Assembly (NCBI GenBank): GCA_015680905.1
Contig: CM027378.1
Location: 38,227,001 to 38,291,000 of the forward strand
Source of the DNA: Coptis chinensis
Lineage: Eukaryota; Streptophyta; Magnoliopsida; Ranunculales; Ranunculaceae
DNA length: 64,000 nucleotides
Direction: 5' to 3'
How positions within the stretch are numbered: position 1 is the first letter of the stretch; each line of letters begins with the position of its first letter. Position numbers and translations under genes: made by a program. The notes beneath the pieces were generated by a model. The model worked only from the letters and a program-made list of their open reading frames with translations, was not told where the DNA came from and searched no databases. Positions 1-11,281 of the stretch are shown here, in pieces.

Positions 1-20
1 AGCCGGAATCCCCGGTTTTT

Positions 21-153
21 TTAGTCCCATAACTTTCCCATATCGTTGTTGTTATTCTTGAGGGCTATGTTCAACATTTCGGCCACTAACTCCTTACCGG
101 GATAATGGGCATCCTTGCCCCAGGCTCTTGGTCGCATGGATGAATCCTGCTCC
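21..153 (-). CDS. possible 3'-terminal exon of an unknown gene (partial)
   Basis: On the minus strand a run of T followed by CAG (a typical 3' splice site, plus-strand 154-156) opens a 43-codon reading frame that ends in TAA at 21-23. The peptide (contains MRPRAWGKDAHYPGKEL, then a short run of Asn, ending GKLWD) looks like real protein and has no low-complexity bias beyond the Asn run. I do not recognise the family. A 78-codon open frame lies upstream at 170-406 on the same strand, but I see no donor linking the two. It could equally be a decayed exon. Confidence 0.3.
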
Positions 154-448
154 CTGAAAAAAAAAGGGTTCAAAAAGATTGATTAGCTATGCATTCTCTG
201 ATCCATTTTCTCAGAGGTTCAGCAAAGGCTATTTCTTTTCTCGCTTCATTTTTAAAAAGGTCGACTCGTATGCTGTGACCATGTCGACATTTGATTAACA
301 TGGCTGCTTCTCCCCGTAGAGTGAAAAGACTCCAAACGGTGAATTGTAATAAATCTTTATGGGCTCCTTGTTCATTTGCAATGAACCCACTCAGGGTTTC
401 CCTCAAGATTGGCTATTAGATTCGTAAAAATTGGATATAGAGTGGTGC

Positions 449-504
449 CCATAAAGGGCCGTGATCGATAAAGTTGATGATTCCATAAAGGGCCGCGATC
501 GATA
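449..504. repeat. short direct repeat, two 22-bp copies
   Basis: The motif CCATAAAGGGCCGTGATCGA occurs at 449-470 and again at 483-504 with one substitution (GCGATC). It is GC-rich compared with its AT-rich surroundings. Function unknown. Confidence 0.7.
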
Positions 505-1727
505 AGAAAATAAAAAGGCTGAAGACTTGTCTAGCACTCGGATATATAGAAGAATGCAGTTGGTCTTACAAGGGATAGCAGAGTAGCCTTAATATTATAG
601 CCAGAGATCTGCAGGGGTGGATTTGTAGCCAGTGATCCTGATGGGGTCCCATATCTTATAGCGCAAAATAATTTGTATGCCCTACGTTTTTATGTTCCTA
701 GGATTGAACCATGCTCATTCTGTGGTGGCAAGTTGGAAACTGCTTTTGTACCTAGGATTAAACCATGCTTTAGATTGTGATCCATGCTCATACACTTGGG
801 TTATAGTGGTAAAATTTTGGGAATGTTTGGACTGGAATGTATACGTAGTTTCTTCACCAAACAGGTCTTCTTTATTTTCATTTTCATTTCATGTGATGTG
901 CATGTTTTGAAGAGGATTATGTAGTTTCTACAGTCTTCTGATCAGCTAATCTGGGCTCTATTAAAAATTTGAAACTTGGTTGTGTGCATAATAACTCCAT
1001 TGAAAATGAGTTTGGAAAAATAACACAGGGCATGTTGGATGCGGTTTCTCATGACATAGGAACACCTTTGAGGCTTTTACACGTTATCCAAGGTTGGTGC
1101 TATGCCGAAGCTAAGAATCCACTAAAAGTGACCGAGAACAAGTATTGAGCAACGTGTTTCCTGTGTTTTATTATATTATAAAGTAATGTATGTGTATAAT
1201 AATTAAAATCAATAAACAATTACAATTATAATTACGAAAAGACAATTTCACTAGAGGTTAATTGAGATGCTCTTGGAGAGGAGTTCAGGGGTTATGTGTT
1301 CAAAATCATGGGAGGGTGTGACAAATAGGGTTTTCCAATGAAGTAGGGTGTCGTCACTCTTGACTCCTGGGCCCTGGCCGTGTTTGCCTTTTGCAGCACA
1401 GAGGCACTCCCTACTTCTGTGGACACGGAAGGTGCACTGGAGAGAAGAGAAGGAAGTATGTTCGTCGTAGCAACTTTAATGTGTTTTTATTACCATCTTC
1501 AAAGTTTGAATTTGCCTTGATAAATAAAAAAAGAGAAGTACTCCTGCTCTTGTCTTTACATGGACCAATTATGGGGAGTTAATTAAGTGATGGTCTAAGA
1601 TTGTGTAGAGAATGTTAAAATAGAGGTTGTTGCTTTATAGAGTGTGAATTTATTTAAATAGAAGATGTTTTATATATGGCCATTTCATCTACCTTTTTAA
1701 TATATATCATTTTGTGGCGTATATAGA
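505..1727. other. non-coding stretch, no gene recognised
   Basis: AT-rich sequence with only short chance frames. A segment beginning after a CAG near 1394 reads as a short Cys/Gly/Lys-rich peptide but has no continuation. A 20-bp phrase (CCTAGGATTGAACCATGC-like) occurs twice near 700-765. I see nothing I can name. Confidence 0.4.
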
Positions 1728-2380
1728 TGTTCTGGTGAAAAGGAGGTCCGAGACGATTGAGCAAGCAGCTCCAATCTCCGTCGATGAGGCAGCAGGTTCA
1801 ACAGGTTGTCATCCATAAAGTCCACCTCCTGTTGTGACTACTGTGGAAAGCACCGGGGATTGTGGAATAGATGGTAAGTCTCTTGAGTCTTATATCCTTA
1901 TCTATTTGTGTATCATGAAAGTTAAATTTTTCCCGAAATTTTTATAAGGTATAAGGACTTGAGGACTTATCATCTAAAATCTTTATTATTTCCTTATCTA
2001 GATGGTCTAGTGAAGAAGAAGCCAGATATGGACAAACAGAGAGAAATCCAAGCAATTAAAGCTGGCCTCCCAAATAAAACTTGCCTGCACCAACGACCCG
2101 GACATTCTTCACTTGATGTCACTCCAGGTAGTTTGTCTAACCAATATTAATTTTAAATTTCCTAATGAGATTGTTTTTGTCACGGCGTGGGGCTTTTATA
2201 AGCCACACTACTCTGAAACATCTGATTATTGCAAGTGGTAATGACATGAATTCAAAATATTTTCAGAGCTCCTCCAACCTGATTACAACATCATCGTGGA
2301 ATACCAAAAGTATCAGAGAAAATACCCGTAGAAAAAGAAGACTTTGAAGGAGACAAATGCATTGCCGACACAACTTGGTG
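1728..2380 (+). pseudogene. three exon-like fragments of an unknown gene
   Basis: Three blocks after AG acceptor-like sites read as hydrophilic, Lys/Glu-rich protein: about 1728-1880 (starts DVLVKRRSETIEQ, one internal TAA), 2000-2126 (starts DGLVKKKPDMDKQREIQ) and about 2266-2380 (contains PVEKEDFEGDKCIADTTW). The first two begin with a similar D-x-LVK-basic motif, as if one exon had duplicated. Stops and missing splice signals suggest decay. The family is not recognised and the call is weak. Confidence 0.2.
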
Positions 2381-4609
2381 AAACTCTACTAACACTTAAT
2401 GAATATTTTATGTTTTCTTGCTAATAACAACCTATTTCTATTTCGTACATAGACAATATTACTACATGTAAGATTTATCTTTCCCTTCTGGACCCCTTAG
2501 GGAGGCTGAAAATTCAGCTGCTCTATTAGACTTTTTTTAAAAAAAATTAACAACCTTCACTTGACTAAACTGTTGCATTAACTCCCAAATCTCTATCGCC
2601 TCATTTTCAACAGACCATGGCATGGTTTCTTTCTTGTTAAGAATCTCGAGTCAGTTGCAATCTCTATCTTCTTATAACCTACCTGGTAGTATACAAAATT
2701 TCAAGCCATTAAGAATAGCTTGTAATTCCTTATGTAAGATTGTTCTTGTACGACCTAGCTTCAGCTGTATAACACATTATACTAGTTCCCATTAGGTCTG
2801 ACTATGCCTTCATGTCTTACTCCCTTAGGTGCTACGCTTCCATTAGTCTCCGACACAGTAGTAGTGCTGGGATCCTGTGAACCGGTACCAGTACAGTAGG
2901 AGGAAGCAATACCAGTGCAGTAGGATATAAAAGAACAAGCACCTGTCAGAGTAACTAGGTCAAAGAGGCAATTGTTACAGGAATGAGAGCTAGGTTGCTA
3001 AGCTTGGGAATAAAACTTGTTTTTGGATGATTCAACTTTATAACTTATGTCCATATCTGTGTAAGTTGTGTGATGGAGGTGCAATGTTGGATAGTTGATG
3101 TGGTACCATTGTAGGTAATGTGGGGTAGAGTTCTAGGTAAAAATAGGAAACTTTTTCTTTTTATTAGAGGTTACTTTCGACATATCAATTGTAATGTCGC
3201 AGGTTGGATATCGTGTATTAGTTCTTAGATGGAGTATGCTTTTTAGTATCCAGAACATGTGTGTTATACAAACCAATTGGAGGGTTCTGATGTAAGTACC
3301 ATCAGAACTCAGAAGGTCCCTCGGTATTATCTTTGGACCACTTTTGTTTCTCTTTTAGAAAGTTGTATAGTAAGTCCATTTGTTAATGATGTAAACCTTT
3401 TGATAACTATCAGACATAGAAGTATATATTTAATTTGTGTTTTCGGTAATGGCTTTGTACGAGGTGCTTGGATGATTTGTAATTAGTCGAGACATTTAAG
3501 TTCTTTGGCGTAATAAGTCTTTCTATTGCAGTGATCTTATTTTTGTCAACCGGTTATTTAACTGCTCTGGTATTCGTCGAGACGGTTAAGTAGCTGGGTT
3601 AATGACTGAGAAGTACATTGTTTTAATTTTCATGTTATGACAGGTCTTTTATATTTATGAAATGTTGAAAATATAGAGGAGACTCTGCCGAATTTTTTCT
3701 AGAAAAGTCACGTATCTTAGGTATATAATTGTTTCAGATTTGGGGCGTGTTTATTGATGGAGCCTTTGTTTTTTATTTTGATTTACTTTATTTATTAAAA
3801 GAAGTTAGATGGCTGCTCAAGTTAGATTAGGTACAACATAAGTACTCTGCACATGAAAAGAAAATGACAGCATAAGTATTCTGCTCATGTTAGATTAGGT
3901 AGAACATAAATATTATGTATTGTATAGCTGACCTTCAAAATATCAAATTGTAAACTTGTATTGTTTTCTTTTCTTATTGGTAATTAACATACATTTGGAC
4001 TTCATTTGATGGAGACAGCCATAAAATAAGAGAAAAGAGAATGGACTTTCTACTAATAAATTGTAATTAGGCTACTACATAATGCCATTTGGTAGTCCTA
4101 GTATCAAATAATAGCATATATACTAAAGCCTCATATAGTAGAAAGTAGGACAAGTAATAATGAAAAGAAATGTAAATCAAAATGCAGAAAAACACAATGT
4201 GAGAAGCCCTCATCTTCTTTTAATCATTATAGCATGTGTCTATGATACAATAAATAGCATATGAGAATTGTGGTTGACTGGTTGTAACGTAGTTTGGTGT
4301 TTCACTCTTGGGTTGCACTTAAGTGTTTAAGTTTGTGTTTCAATGCCTAAACATTGTGGTTTGGTTTTTGAATCACGGCTATGTTTTTAAATGAAATTAC
4401 GACTATATTTGGTACTTAACTGTTCACATTCAAATTACAGGTATGTGTGGGGGGTGTTCACATTCAAATTACGGCTACGTTTTTGCGTTCAAATTATCAT
4501 CGACATATTTCATTATGATGTACGCATTAGAAAAGACTCTTATTCCAATATAGCTCTACCACTTTGCCATCGCTCGCAATACTTATTAAATCCAATATAG
4601 TGATTTAAT
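2381..4609. other. non-coding stretch, no gene recognised
   Basis: AT-rich sequence with short chance frames only. I see no conserved domain, RNA gene or element end. Confidence 0.4.
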
Positions 4610-4725
4610 GGGAGTATGCTACAGATAGTAGGTTAATAGGAGTATGCTAAAGATAGTAGTTTAATAGTAGTATGCTACATCTAGTGGCTCAATTGGAGTA
4701 TGCTACATCTACTGTTTTAATATAA
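4610..4725. repeat. short tandem array of AGTATGCTA-type units
   Basis: About four imperfect copies of a 30-35 bp unit built around GGAGTATGCTACAGATAGTA. Related single units recur near 8440-8490, so this minisatellite family is present on both sides of the MULE/minisatellite region. Confidence 0.7.
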
Positions 4726-4800
4726 GTTGGTCAATGCATTTGTTCCCTCCGTATGCTCCAACAGTATAACCCGTCCCTCCTTTTACCTTTCCTCTTCTTT

Positions 4801-4840
4801 TATAAACAGCATCAACATCTAGGGTTAGGGTTTAGGGTTT
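4801..4840 (+). promoter_or_regulatory. TATA box and telo-box promoter
   Basis: TATAAAC at 4801-4807 is followed by an interstitial telomere-like block (AGGGTTAGGGTTTAGGGTTT, 4821-4840). Telo boxes just downstream of the TATA box are typical of plant promoters for translation and growth genes. It lies about 115-150 bp before the ATG of the zinc-finger gene at 4955, so it is probably that gene's core promoter. Confidence 0.55.
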
Positions 4841-4954
4841 TTACCTTTTTTTCCTTTTTTTTTTAAAAAAAATTCTCAGTTATTGCTACTGCATAAGATC
4901 TAATCAAGCATAAGAAGCACGAAGCAAGCATAAGAGCACTTTAATTTTGCAAAA

Positions 4955-5824
4955 ATGAAGGTAATTTCCCTTTAAATTCACGAGTTTGATTAAGTTTAAG
5001 TTTTAGGGGTAAATAAGAGAAAATTTTGAGTTATTGAGTGTCATTCTTCACTTAGAATTTTATCAAGTATAAAGAGCACTAAGAATTTGATCTTTGAAAT
5101 GTTAACAGAGATAAATTTTAATGAGGAATTTTAATTTATCAAGTATAAAGAGCATGAAAAAATTTGTTGGTTGTGTGAAGGTTTTCCTTCCTTCATGGAT
5201 TAGTAATTCTTGAATAATTGAACTTGGTTAAGCTATTGGTCTAAAGTAGCCTATTAAGAAGTTTAATTTCTGCATTAGTTGCTAATCGAGACATTTGTTC
5301 ATTGTCGCTATCTTCATGAGTTTCAAATTGAGAAGTACATGTTTCGTTCACCACAGGTTGAATGTCAGGTATGTGATCAACTTGGACACTCAACTATTGA
5401 GTGCCAATTTATGTACTCTCACTGTAAAGAAGCTACATGTGATGGGATCTGATTGTTGGGCAAATCGCAAACAACAAGCAATCTAGGAAGGAAGTACTTG
5501 AAGTGTCAGCATGATTCATGTCGAAGTTATTTGCAATGGTTGGATGAAGTTGTTTATGATCAACTTTCTGGATCAAGCTCATCAACAAACGAATGCTTTA
5601 AGTGTGGTCAGCCAGGTCATTGGATGAACGAGTGCCCTTGGGTAAACTGTGAATGCAATACAAAAAACTGTAAAGGGAGGAGGACTGTTAAGACTACCAA
5701 GTATGGATTAAATGTTGGAGAAAAGTATTTGAAATGCAAGAGCTGCCAGGGATTTCAATGGCTTCGTGATGCAGTGAAGATGGCATCAAGAAAGAAAACA
5801 ACCACTTTGAATTCTCAAACGTAA
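4955..5824 (+). CDS. two-exon CCHC/GRF zinc-finger protein with an in-frame TGA
   Basis: Exon 1 is only ATGAAG (4955-4960), followed by a GTAATT donor. Exon 2 starts after CCACAG at 5357, in the same phase. Exon 2 reads, in order: a CCHC knuckle (C-x2-C-x4-H-x4-C, CQVCDQLGHSTIEC), a GRF-type finger ending LGRKYLKCQHDSC...LQW, a second CCHC knuckle (CFKCGQPGHWMNEC), a second GRF finger (NCECNTKNC...GEKYLKCKSCQGFQW) and a basic tail. TGA at 5450-5452 falls inside the first GRF finger. Aligning the two GRF fingers puts it exactly opposite an Arg, so CGA to TGA is the simplest cause. Downstream of it 123 codons stay open. Such fingers bind single-stranded nucleic acid; plant topoisomerase 3-alpha carries similar C-terminal fingers, so derivation from such a tail is possible. 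Either a young pseudogene, readthrough, or a reinitiated short protein. Confidence 0.7.
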
Positions 5825-6329
5825 AAATAAATTGAAAAATGTAATGTGTAATGCAAAGTTCAACTTTGAACTTCTGCACAGTTATAGCTTTGTAAGATGC
5901 CTCCTTGTAAGATGTATTCGAACATTTTTCTCTCTTTTTCTGATTGCAAGTTTTAGCTTGGTAAGATGTAACCTGACATTTTTATGATTGCAACTCTATA
6001 ATGCTCACAATGTATGTATCTGAAGCACTTGACAAGCGCTTGACAACTTTTTTAAACTGAAGCACTTATCTGTGTCTTTTTGCTCATTTTGCTGTAATTT
6101 TTTCGGTAATAGCCCATTTTGTTATGTCTGTTCAGCCATGCTAGCATTTAAGATACATGACAAGTATGAAAAGAACCTGTCAGAACTCCATAACTCTCTT
6201 TTTGACATAAATCTTCTTTACTATATAGAATCCATAATGTAGTGACATACAAAACAAAGTTGCACTAACTAGACGCAATCTCAGGTAGTATGTTGACTTT
6301 TTAGGAAAAATAGTTTGAGATACAATGGT
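5825..6329. other. 3' flank of the zinc-finger gene
   Basis: T-rich sequence, probably 3' UTR then intergenic. A TTAGCTTGGTAAGATGTA-type phrase is repeated near 5885-5970. No gene seen. Confidence 0.4.
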
Positions 6330-6442
6330 TTTATCATATGATTAAACACTAACTTTTATCATATGATTAAACTTCTTTTAAGTGATTGCTTATTAATCTC
6401 AACACCAGTTTTGTAGCACTTAAATGTATATGAAACTAAGAG

Positions 6443-7705
6443 GAGTTTATAACCATTTAGTACCACGAACTTCCGCTTTTTTTACTAAATGGTACATGAA
6501 CTTTGTTTCTCGCCTATTCGTACCACGAAGTTTCAATTTATTTCAATTTAGTACATCAGTTAATTTTCCATCCAATTCCGTCCAATTTCACTAACGGCAT
6601 TAGCACTATTCACACAACACTATTCATGTGAACAGTGTTTTTTCAAAAATTCAAATTTTGAAAAAAAAACACTATTCACGGTGATTTTTTTTTCAATCTT
6701 AAAAATTAATTCTTTAATGAAAAATAATAAAAAAAACACTATTCACATTAACAATGTTTTTACTATTCACGTGAACAATTTTTTTTTTTTTTTGTAATAA
6801 TCTTTAATCAATCTTAAAAATTAGATTATTATAATAAAAAAAAAGAAAAAGATTATCATAAAAACTTGTATAGCATATCTATATAATAAAAAGCAATGGT
6901 GTGGGGGCTGTAGGGCCTCCATCCAATGGTTGTCATTGTCTTTTAGTAAGTTGTGACATGGCATATCCAAGTATTTGGAGAGTTGTGTGTAATTTTGTTA
7001 AGTGTAATAAATACTATGGGATCTGTCTAAAAATCAACCAAAAGTCAACAATTGCGGCTGGGCTTATAGATTGTTGGGCTAGCCCATAAACTGTTAGGCC
7101 TCCAATTGATTTGGGCTTATAGATAACGGGTAATTGGGATGGCCTTGTGGCTAGACTTATAAATTGAGTTGTTTCGCTGGTCTTGTGCCAAATATTTTGC
7201 GCCTAAGATGCATGTACGCCTTGCGACGAAGGCGTGATGAGTTGTCGGAGTAGTGCCGCAGGCACGTCGAGGTCTCGTGGGCCGTAGGCATGGGCATATC
7301 CTAGTATATATATACAACATATTCTTAAAAAAAAACACACACACACACACACACTGTTCACGTGAATAGTAAAAAACACTGTTAATGTGAATAGTGTTTT
7401 TTAAATTATTTTTCATTAAAGAATTAATTTTTAAGATTGATTTAAAAAAAAATCACCCGAACACTACGTGAATAGTGTTTTTTGTTTTTTTTTTTTCAAA
7501 ATTTGAATTTTTGAAAAAAACACTGTTCACGTGAATAGTGCTGTGTGAATAGTACTAACACCATTAGTGAAATTGGATGGAAAATTAACTGATGTACTAA
7601 ATTGAACTAAATTGAAACTTCGTGGTACGAATAGGCGAGAAACAAAGTTCGGGTACCATTTAGTAAAAAAAACGAAAGTTCGTGGTACTAAATGGTTATT
7701 TTCTC
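6443..7705. mobile_element. non-autonomous Mutator-like element with long TIRs
   Basis: Inverted repeats of about 340-355 bp (6443 to about 6780 and about 7350 to 7705) begin GAGTTTATAACCATTTAGTA on the left and GAGAAAATAACCATTTAGTA on the complement of the right end. They are flanked by a perfect 10-bp direct repeat AAACTAAGAG (6433-6442 and 7706-7715). Long TIRs, a GAG-starting end and a 9-10 bp duplication fit the Mutator superfamily; the end resembles the start of the maize Mu TIR. Repeated CACTATTCACGTGAA-type motifs occur inside the TIRs. No transposase is present. The loop is almost entirely a Helitron. Confidence 0.9.
6878..7304 (+). mobile_element. small non-autonomous Helitron inside the MULE loop
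   Basis: Starts TCTATATAATAAAAAGC after an A and ends GGGCATATCCTAG before a T, the classic A|TC...CTAG|T arrangement. A perfect 5-bp-stem hairpin (GTGCC-GCA-GGCAC) lies at 7253-7265, farther from the 3' end than usual, and the sequence just before the end is only weakly foldable. It has no coding capacity. Its interior is more GC-rich than the flanking TIRs. Confidence 0.75.
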
Positions 7706-8105
7706 AAACTAAGAGTATCATACTATTGAATTATATGTAACTTCGAGTAACATATTATGGAATATGTGACTAAGTGTAGCATATTATTGAAGTATTATGC
7801 AATAAATAGTATCATATTCCTGAAATATATGAAACTACTAGTATCATATTATTGAATATGGGATTAATAGTATCATAATATTGAAGTCTATGTAACTTAG
7901 AGTATCATATTATTGAATTTGTGATTAAGAGTATCATATTATTGAAGTATTGTGGTCTTTATAGTATCATATTCCTGCAATATATGTAATGAATAGTATC
8001 ATATTATAGAATATGTGATTTATAGTATCATACTATTGAAGTATATGTAACTTTGAGTACCATATTATTGACTATGTGAGTAAGAGTATCATATTACTAA
8101 AGTAC

Positions 8106-8654
8106 CTAATCCTGGGTTGTATAAGACATGGTTTGAGTGCGACAAGCAAGTAATGGGATTTCCTAATACTTTGCACCAAAGTTTTGTTTCTATAGAGGAA
8201 GGACAACGAGCTATAGAAGGACAACGAGCATGGACTCTCTACAATAGTCAACACAGTGTTTCACCGCACCCTTTAAAAGGCCACATGCAACTATGTCTCG
8301 AGCTAATAGGTCAAAGGTGCTTGCTGAAGCTCCAATTGTCCCACTGAATTTTCCATCAACTCTATCTCCTCTTCCAGCTGTGCCTAATCTCGTTCACTAG
8401 ATTCAATATGTCGTTTATTGTTCGATATTAACGTAAATGCTATATGTAGTAATTTAACTAAAGTATGCTACAACGAGTGGTTTAATGGGTAGCTTAGTGA
8501 CCCAATTGAAACTTTTTCAAAATATGTGGCTGAAAATCCTGTGCATGCGAAATTTGGGTGCACCCGACGCACTCTAGACGTCCTCAAAATTTAATACGAG
8601 AGGAGAGAGAAAGAAACTAACACGTTAAATTTAGTATTTTAGTAAGGTCCGTGT
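8106..8654. other. non-coding stretch between minisatellite and Helitron scrap
   Basis: A short direct duplication GAGGAAGGACAACGAGC / GAAGGACAACGAGC is visible near 8196-8230. A single AGTATGCTAC unit like those at 4610 is near 8463. No gene recognised. Confidence 0.4.
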
Positions 8655-8735
8655 ATTTTTCTAGCTCCCTCTCTTAAAATTCACTCCTATTAAAGCAGAA
8701 ATTGCTCTCCTACTGACAAAGAGAAATTCTAGCTT
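8655..8735 (+). mobile_element. Helitron 5'-region fragment
   Basis: The block from GTATTTTTCTAGCTC through AAAGAGAAATTCTAG matches, with small gaps, the start of the second Helitron-like copy at about 28755-28835. It stops where LINE sequence begins. Confidence 0.55.
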
Positions 8736-10640
8736 CTCAGAGGTTATACAAGGAAGCATGGTCCCTAGAGATGTACAATCAAAGTTGACATTCAGAAAAC
8801 TTATGATACTGTCAGCTGGGAAACCTTGATTCTGGTCCTTAAAAAGTTCAAAGTTTCTCAAATGGCTACCCATGTGCTTCACCTCTCCTTCTTACTCTAT
8901 ATTGGTGAATGGATGCGCACATGGTTATTTCCAAGGCAAGAGAGGGCTTCGGCAAGGAAACCCTTTATCTTCATACCTATTTGTGTTGGTCATGGAACTA
9001 CTAGGAGGTCTCTTAAAGCAAGGTCTTATCTCAAGAAGTATTCCCCCACATTCAAAGTGCAGAAGACTCACTATCACTCATTTGAGTTTTGTAGATAATG
9101 TTCTTCTTTTCTGTAAAGGGGAAACAACATCTATTACAATAGTAAAAGCAGCCATTGGCTTCTTCTCCTCTCTTATGGGGCTCAAGATTAACTCCATGAA
9201 AACTTCTATGCTTACTGGTAGTATGTCAAAGGAAGATGGAATAGCTCTTGCCAACTTACTAGGTATCCAGATGGTTACTCCTCCTATTAACTACCTCTTA
9301 CCACTTACCTCTGCGAGAATCAACTTTAAGGACTGCCTCCCTTTGATTGAAAGGATCACTATCCGAATTTCAAATTGGAAAAATAGGTCTTTAACCTATG
9401 CAGGAAGATTGCAGCTTATACAATCCTTCCTTTCATCTTTTTACATCTATTGGGAGAAGACCTTTATCCTGCCAGTGGGTGTTCTTGATAAGGTAGCTAA
9501 GATATGCAATCGCTTTCTTTGGGCTGGAGTTTCTATGCAAGCCAAAATACATAAAGCCAGTCATGCAAAACTAAGACTCCACAAAATGGAAGGGGGGTTA
9601 AGCATTATGGACCCGAGAGTCCGGAACAAAGCTGCTTATTGTGGGCTAGTATTCAAGGTGGTGAGTAAAAAGGAAACTTTATGGACAAAGTGGACTTGGG
9701 AATATCACATAAGGAGAAAACACTTCTGGACTATGAAGATACCGCAAGACTGTTCTTGGGTAAGGAGATGCATTCTCAAGAATTGAAAAACTGCCAGAAA
9801 ATTCATAAGATGTTTGATAGCAGATGGAAAGGAAACTAGTCATTGGTAAGATCCTTGGATGTCCTCAAAACTTTTGATTCATAACAATCAAGCTCGAAAC
9901 ATGCAGCATGACATACCTAATGATGCCAAAGTCAGTGTATTTATCACTAATGGTATATGGAATGAGCTGGTAACACAACTCCCAGATGGAGACCTAAAAT
10001 TGAGCATCTTATAGACGATCATCAATGCCAATATTGGGAAAGATTTGGTTGTGTGGACTCCTAGCAATGGAAAGTTTACTACAAAGTCTGCATATATGGA
10101 ATTAAAGAAGATGAGAGAAAAAGTGGCTTGGTACAAACTGGTTTGGGGTAAGTACACGGTACCAAAGCACTCTTTCATAACATGGACGCTGTTCGCATTG
10201 TGTCTAGCTACGCAAGATCGGTTGATTCACAGGAGGATTCTCACACATTCAAGGTGTTAGTTGTTTTTGTGATGCCCATCTGGAAAATTCTAAACACCTT
10301 TTCTTCAACTATGACTACTCTCGAAAGGTTTGGGCAGAAGTAAAGTTGAGAATGGGGTTTCATGCAACTGTATATGAATCCACTCTCGAATGGAATTTTA
10401 TCATGCGGATTAGTAGAAATAACTCTGTGACTAGTGAGATAGTAAGAACTTTTGTCTGTGCTACAGTCTATGGAATATGGAATGAACGAAATAGCAGGAA
10501 GTTTAAAAACAAAGTACACTCTGCTGACACTCTCTAGAGACATTGTTGAAAGGATGAGAACCTACCTTTAGAGAGTGATAAAGGAAACTGCTGATTTGCC
10601 CAGGGACAGACCTAAACCCTCAACTTTGCCGGGGAGAAAG
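8735..10640 (+). mobile_element. 5'-truncated LINE retrotransposon, copy 1
   Basis: The 3' half of a plant LINE ORF2. The start reads VDIQKTYDTVSWETL, the early RT block; the body is the ORF at 8872-9786; it then continues through a zf-RVT-like region (about 9950-10260, with KSAYMELKKMREKVAWYKLVWG) and a C-terminal block to about 10540. Several frameshifts and stops separate the parts. The tail is A-rich (GGGGAGAAAGTAAAG) rather than a clean poly(A). A second copy sits at 24919-26245. Truncation at the 5' side is normal for LINE insertions. Confidence 0.85.
8872..9786 (+). pseudogene. LINE reverse transcriptase fragment
   Basis: An open frame of 304 codons holding the palm and thumb of a LINE RT. 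Near the start NGCAHGYFQGKRGLRQGNPL is the block that precedes the active site. The catalytic motif, normally F/Y-A-D-D, is FVDN here, so the second Asp is lost and the protein should be inactive. After it come the LINE-typical segments ISNWKNRSLTYAGRLQLI and CNRFLWAG, and a Lys-rich C-terminal part. The N-terminal part of RT is frameshifted upstream and there is no endonuclease domain. Confidence 0.85.
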
Positions 10641-11281
10641 TAAAGTAGTGTTGGTAATTAGCTACGTAGGCCCAACTGCCCAACAACCCAAGTCCACACT
10701 TTTACTCCAAGAGTAATGTAAAGAATATATATCCATTGGGTTTTCAAGAAGGAATTTACGGGTGGGTTTGGGTTGCAATGACCATGTTTCTACTTTTTTT
10801 TGCTATAAGTTATTCAATTTTGATTGACATTTTGTTTCGTATACTAAAACGTATTTTTCATAAGTTATTAGCATGGTGATCAAGTGCCTAGCTAGTGCAT
10901 CAGAACTTGAGTACCTTTTTGAGTTTTTATAATATACTTGGATGCATATCTTTTCGGACTTCCCCAAACTTACTCAATTATATTTCTCAATCAAATCCAT
11001 TTTTTCTCAAACTTTTTGGAATTATATGTTTTTTGAGGTACTTGTTGTTAATTTATTCATTTGTATGGAACCTAAAAGTCATTTTTCCATTCTTCAAATA
11101 TTCAATGTTTGTTTTGTATATGAGAATTTGAGAAGGATTTGTTTTGAGCAGTTGATGTATTTATGTGGATTGTACAAAAAATTTGTATGTTTCTACTGAA
11201 CCTTCTATTTTTGGTGTTCTCAAAATTTTACAAAATGGAATTATTTGTTACTTGCATTTATCTATGATTTTTTTTACATAA
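10641..11281. repeat. duplicated spacer between LINE copy 1 and LTR A
   Basis: About 640 bp of AT-rich sequence that recurs with high identity at 26246-26897, in both cases between the LINE end and an LTR. No coding sequence is evident. It was probably the original flank of the LTR element. Confidence 0.8.

Larger units (their letters stand above)
6330..8105. repeat. AT-rich minisatellite (unit about 36 bp), split by a MULE
   Basis: About eleven degenerate units of the type AGTATCATATTATTGAATAT plus GTGATTA/GTATGTAACT run from 7713 to 8105. Two short related units (TATCATATGATTAAAC) lie at about 6333-6375, before the MULE. Removing the MULE and one copy of its target duplication restores a continuous unit (GTATATGAAACTAAGAG joined to TATCATACT), so the array predates the insertion. 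Confidence 0.85.

Noticed and set aside
677..910. 77-codon frame, hydrophobic
   Set aside because: No motif, no splice context, composition of translated AT-rich DNA.
4819..4840. Interstitial telomere remnant
   Set aside because: Only about three units, placed just after a TATA box; a telo-box promoter element explains it better.
7117..7416. 99-codon minus-strand frame with a Cys/Val run
   Set aside because: It is the translation of the (CA)n tract and Helitron/MULE sequence, not a gene.
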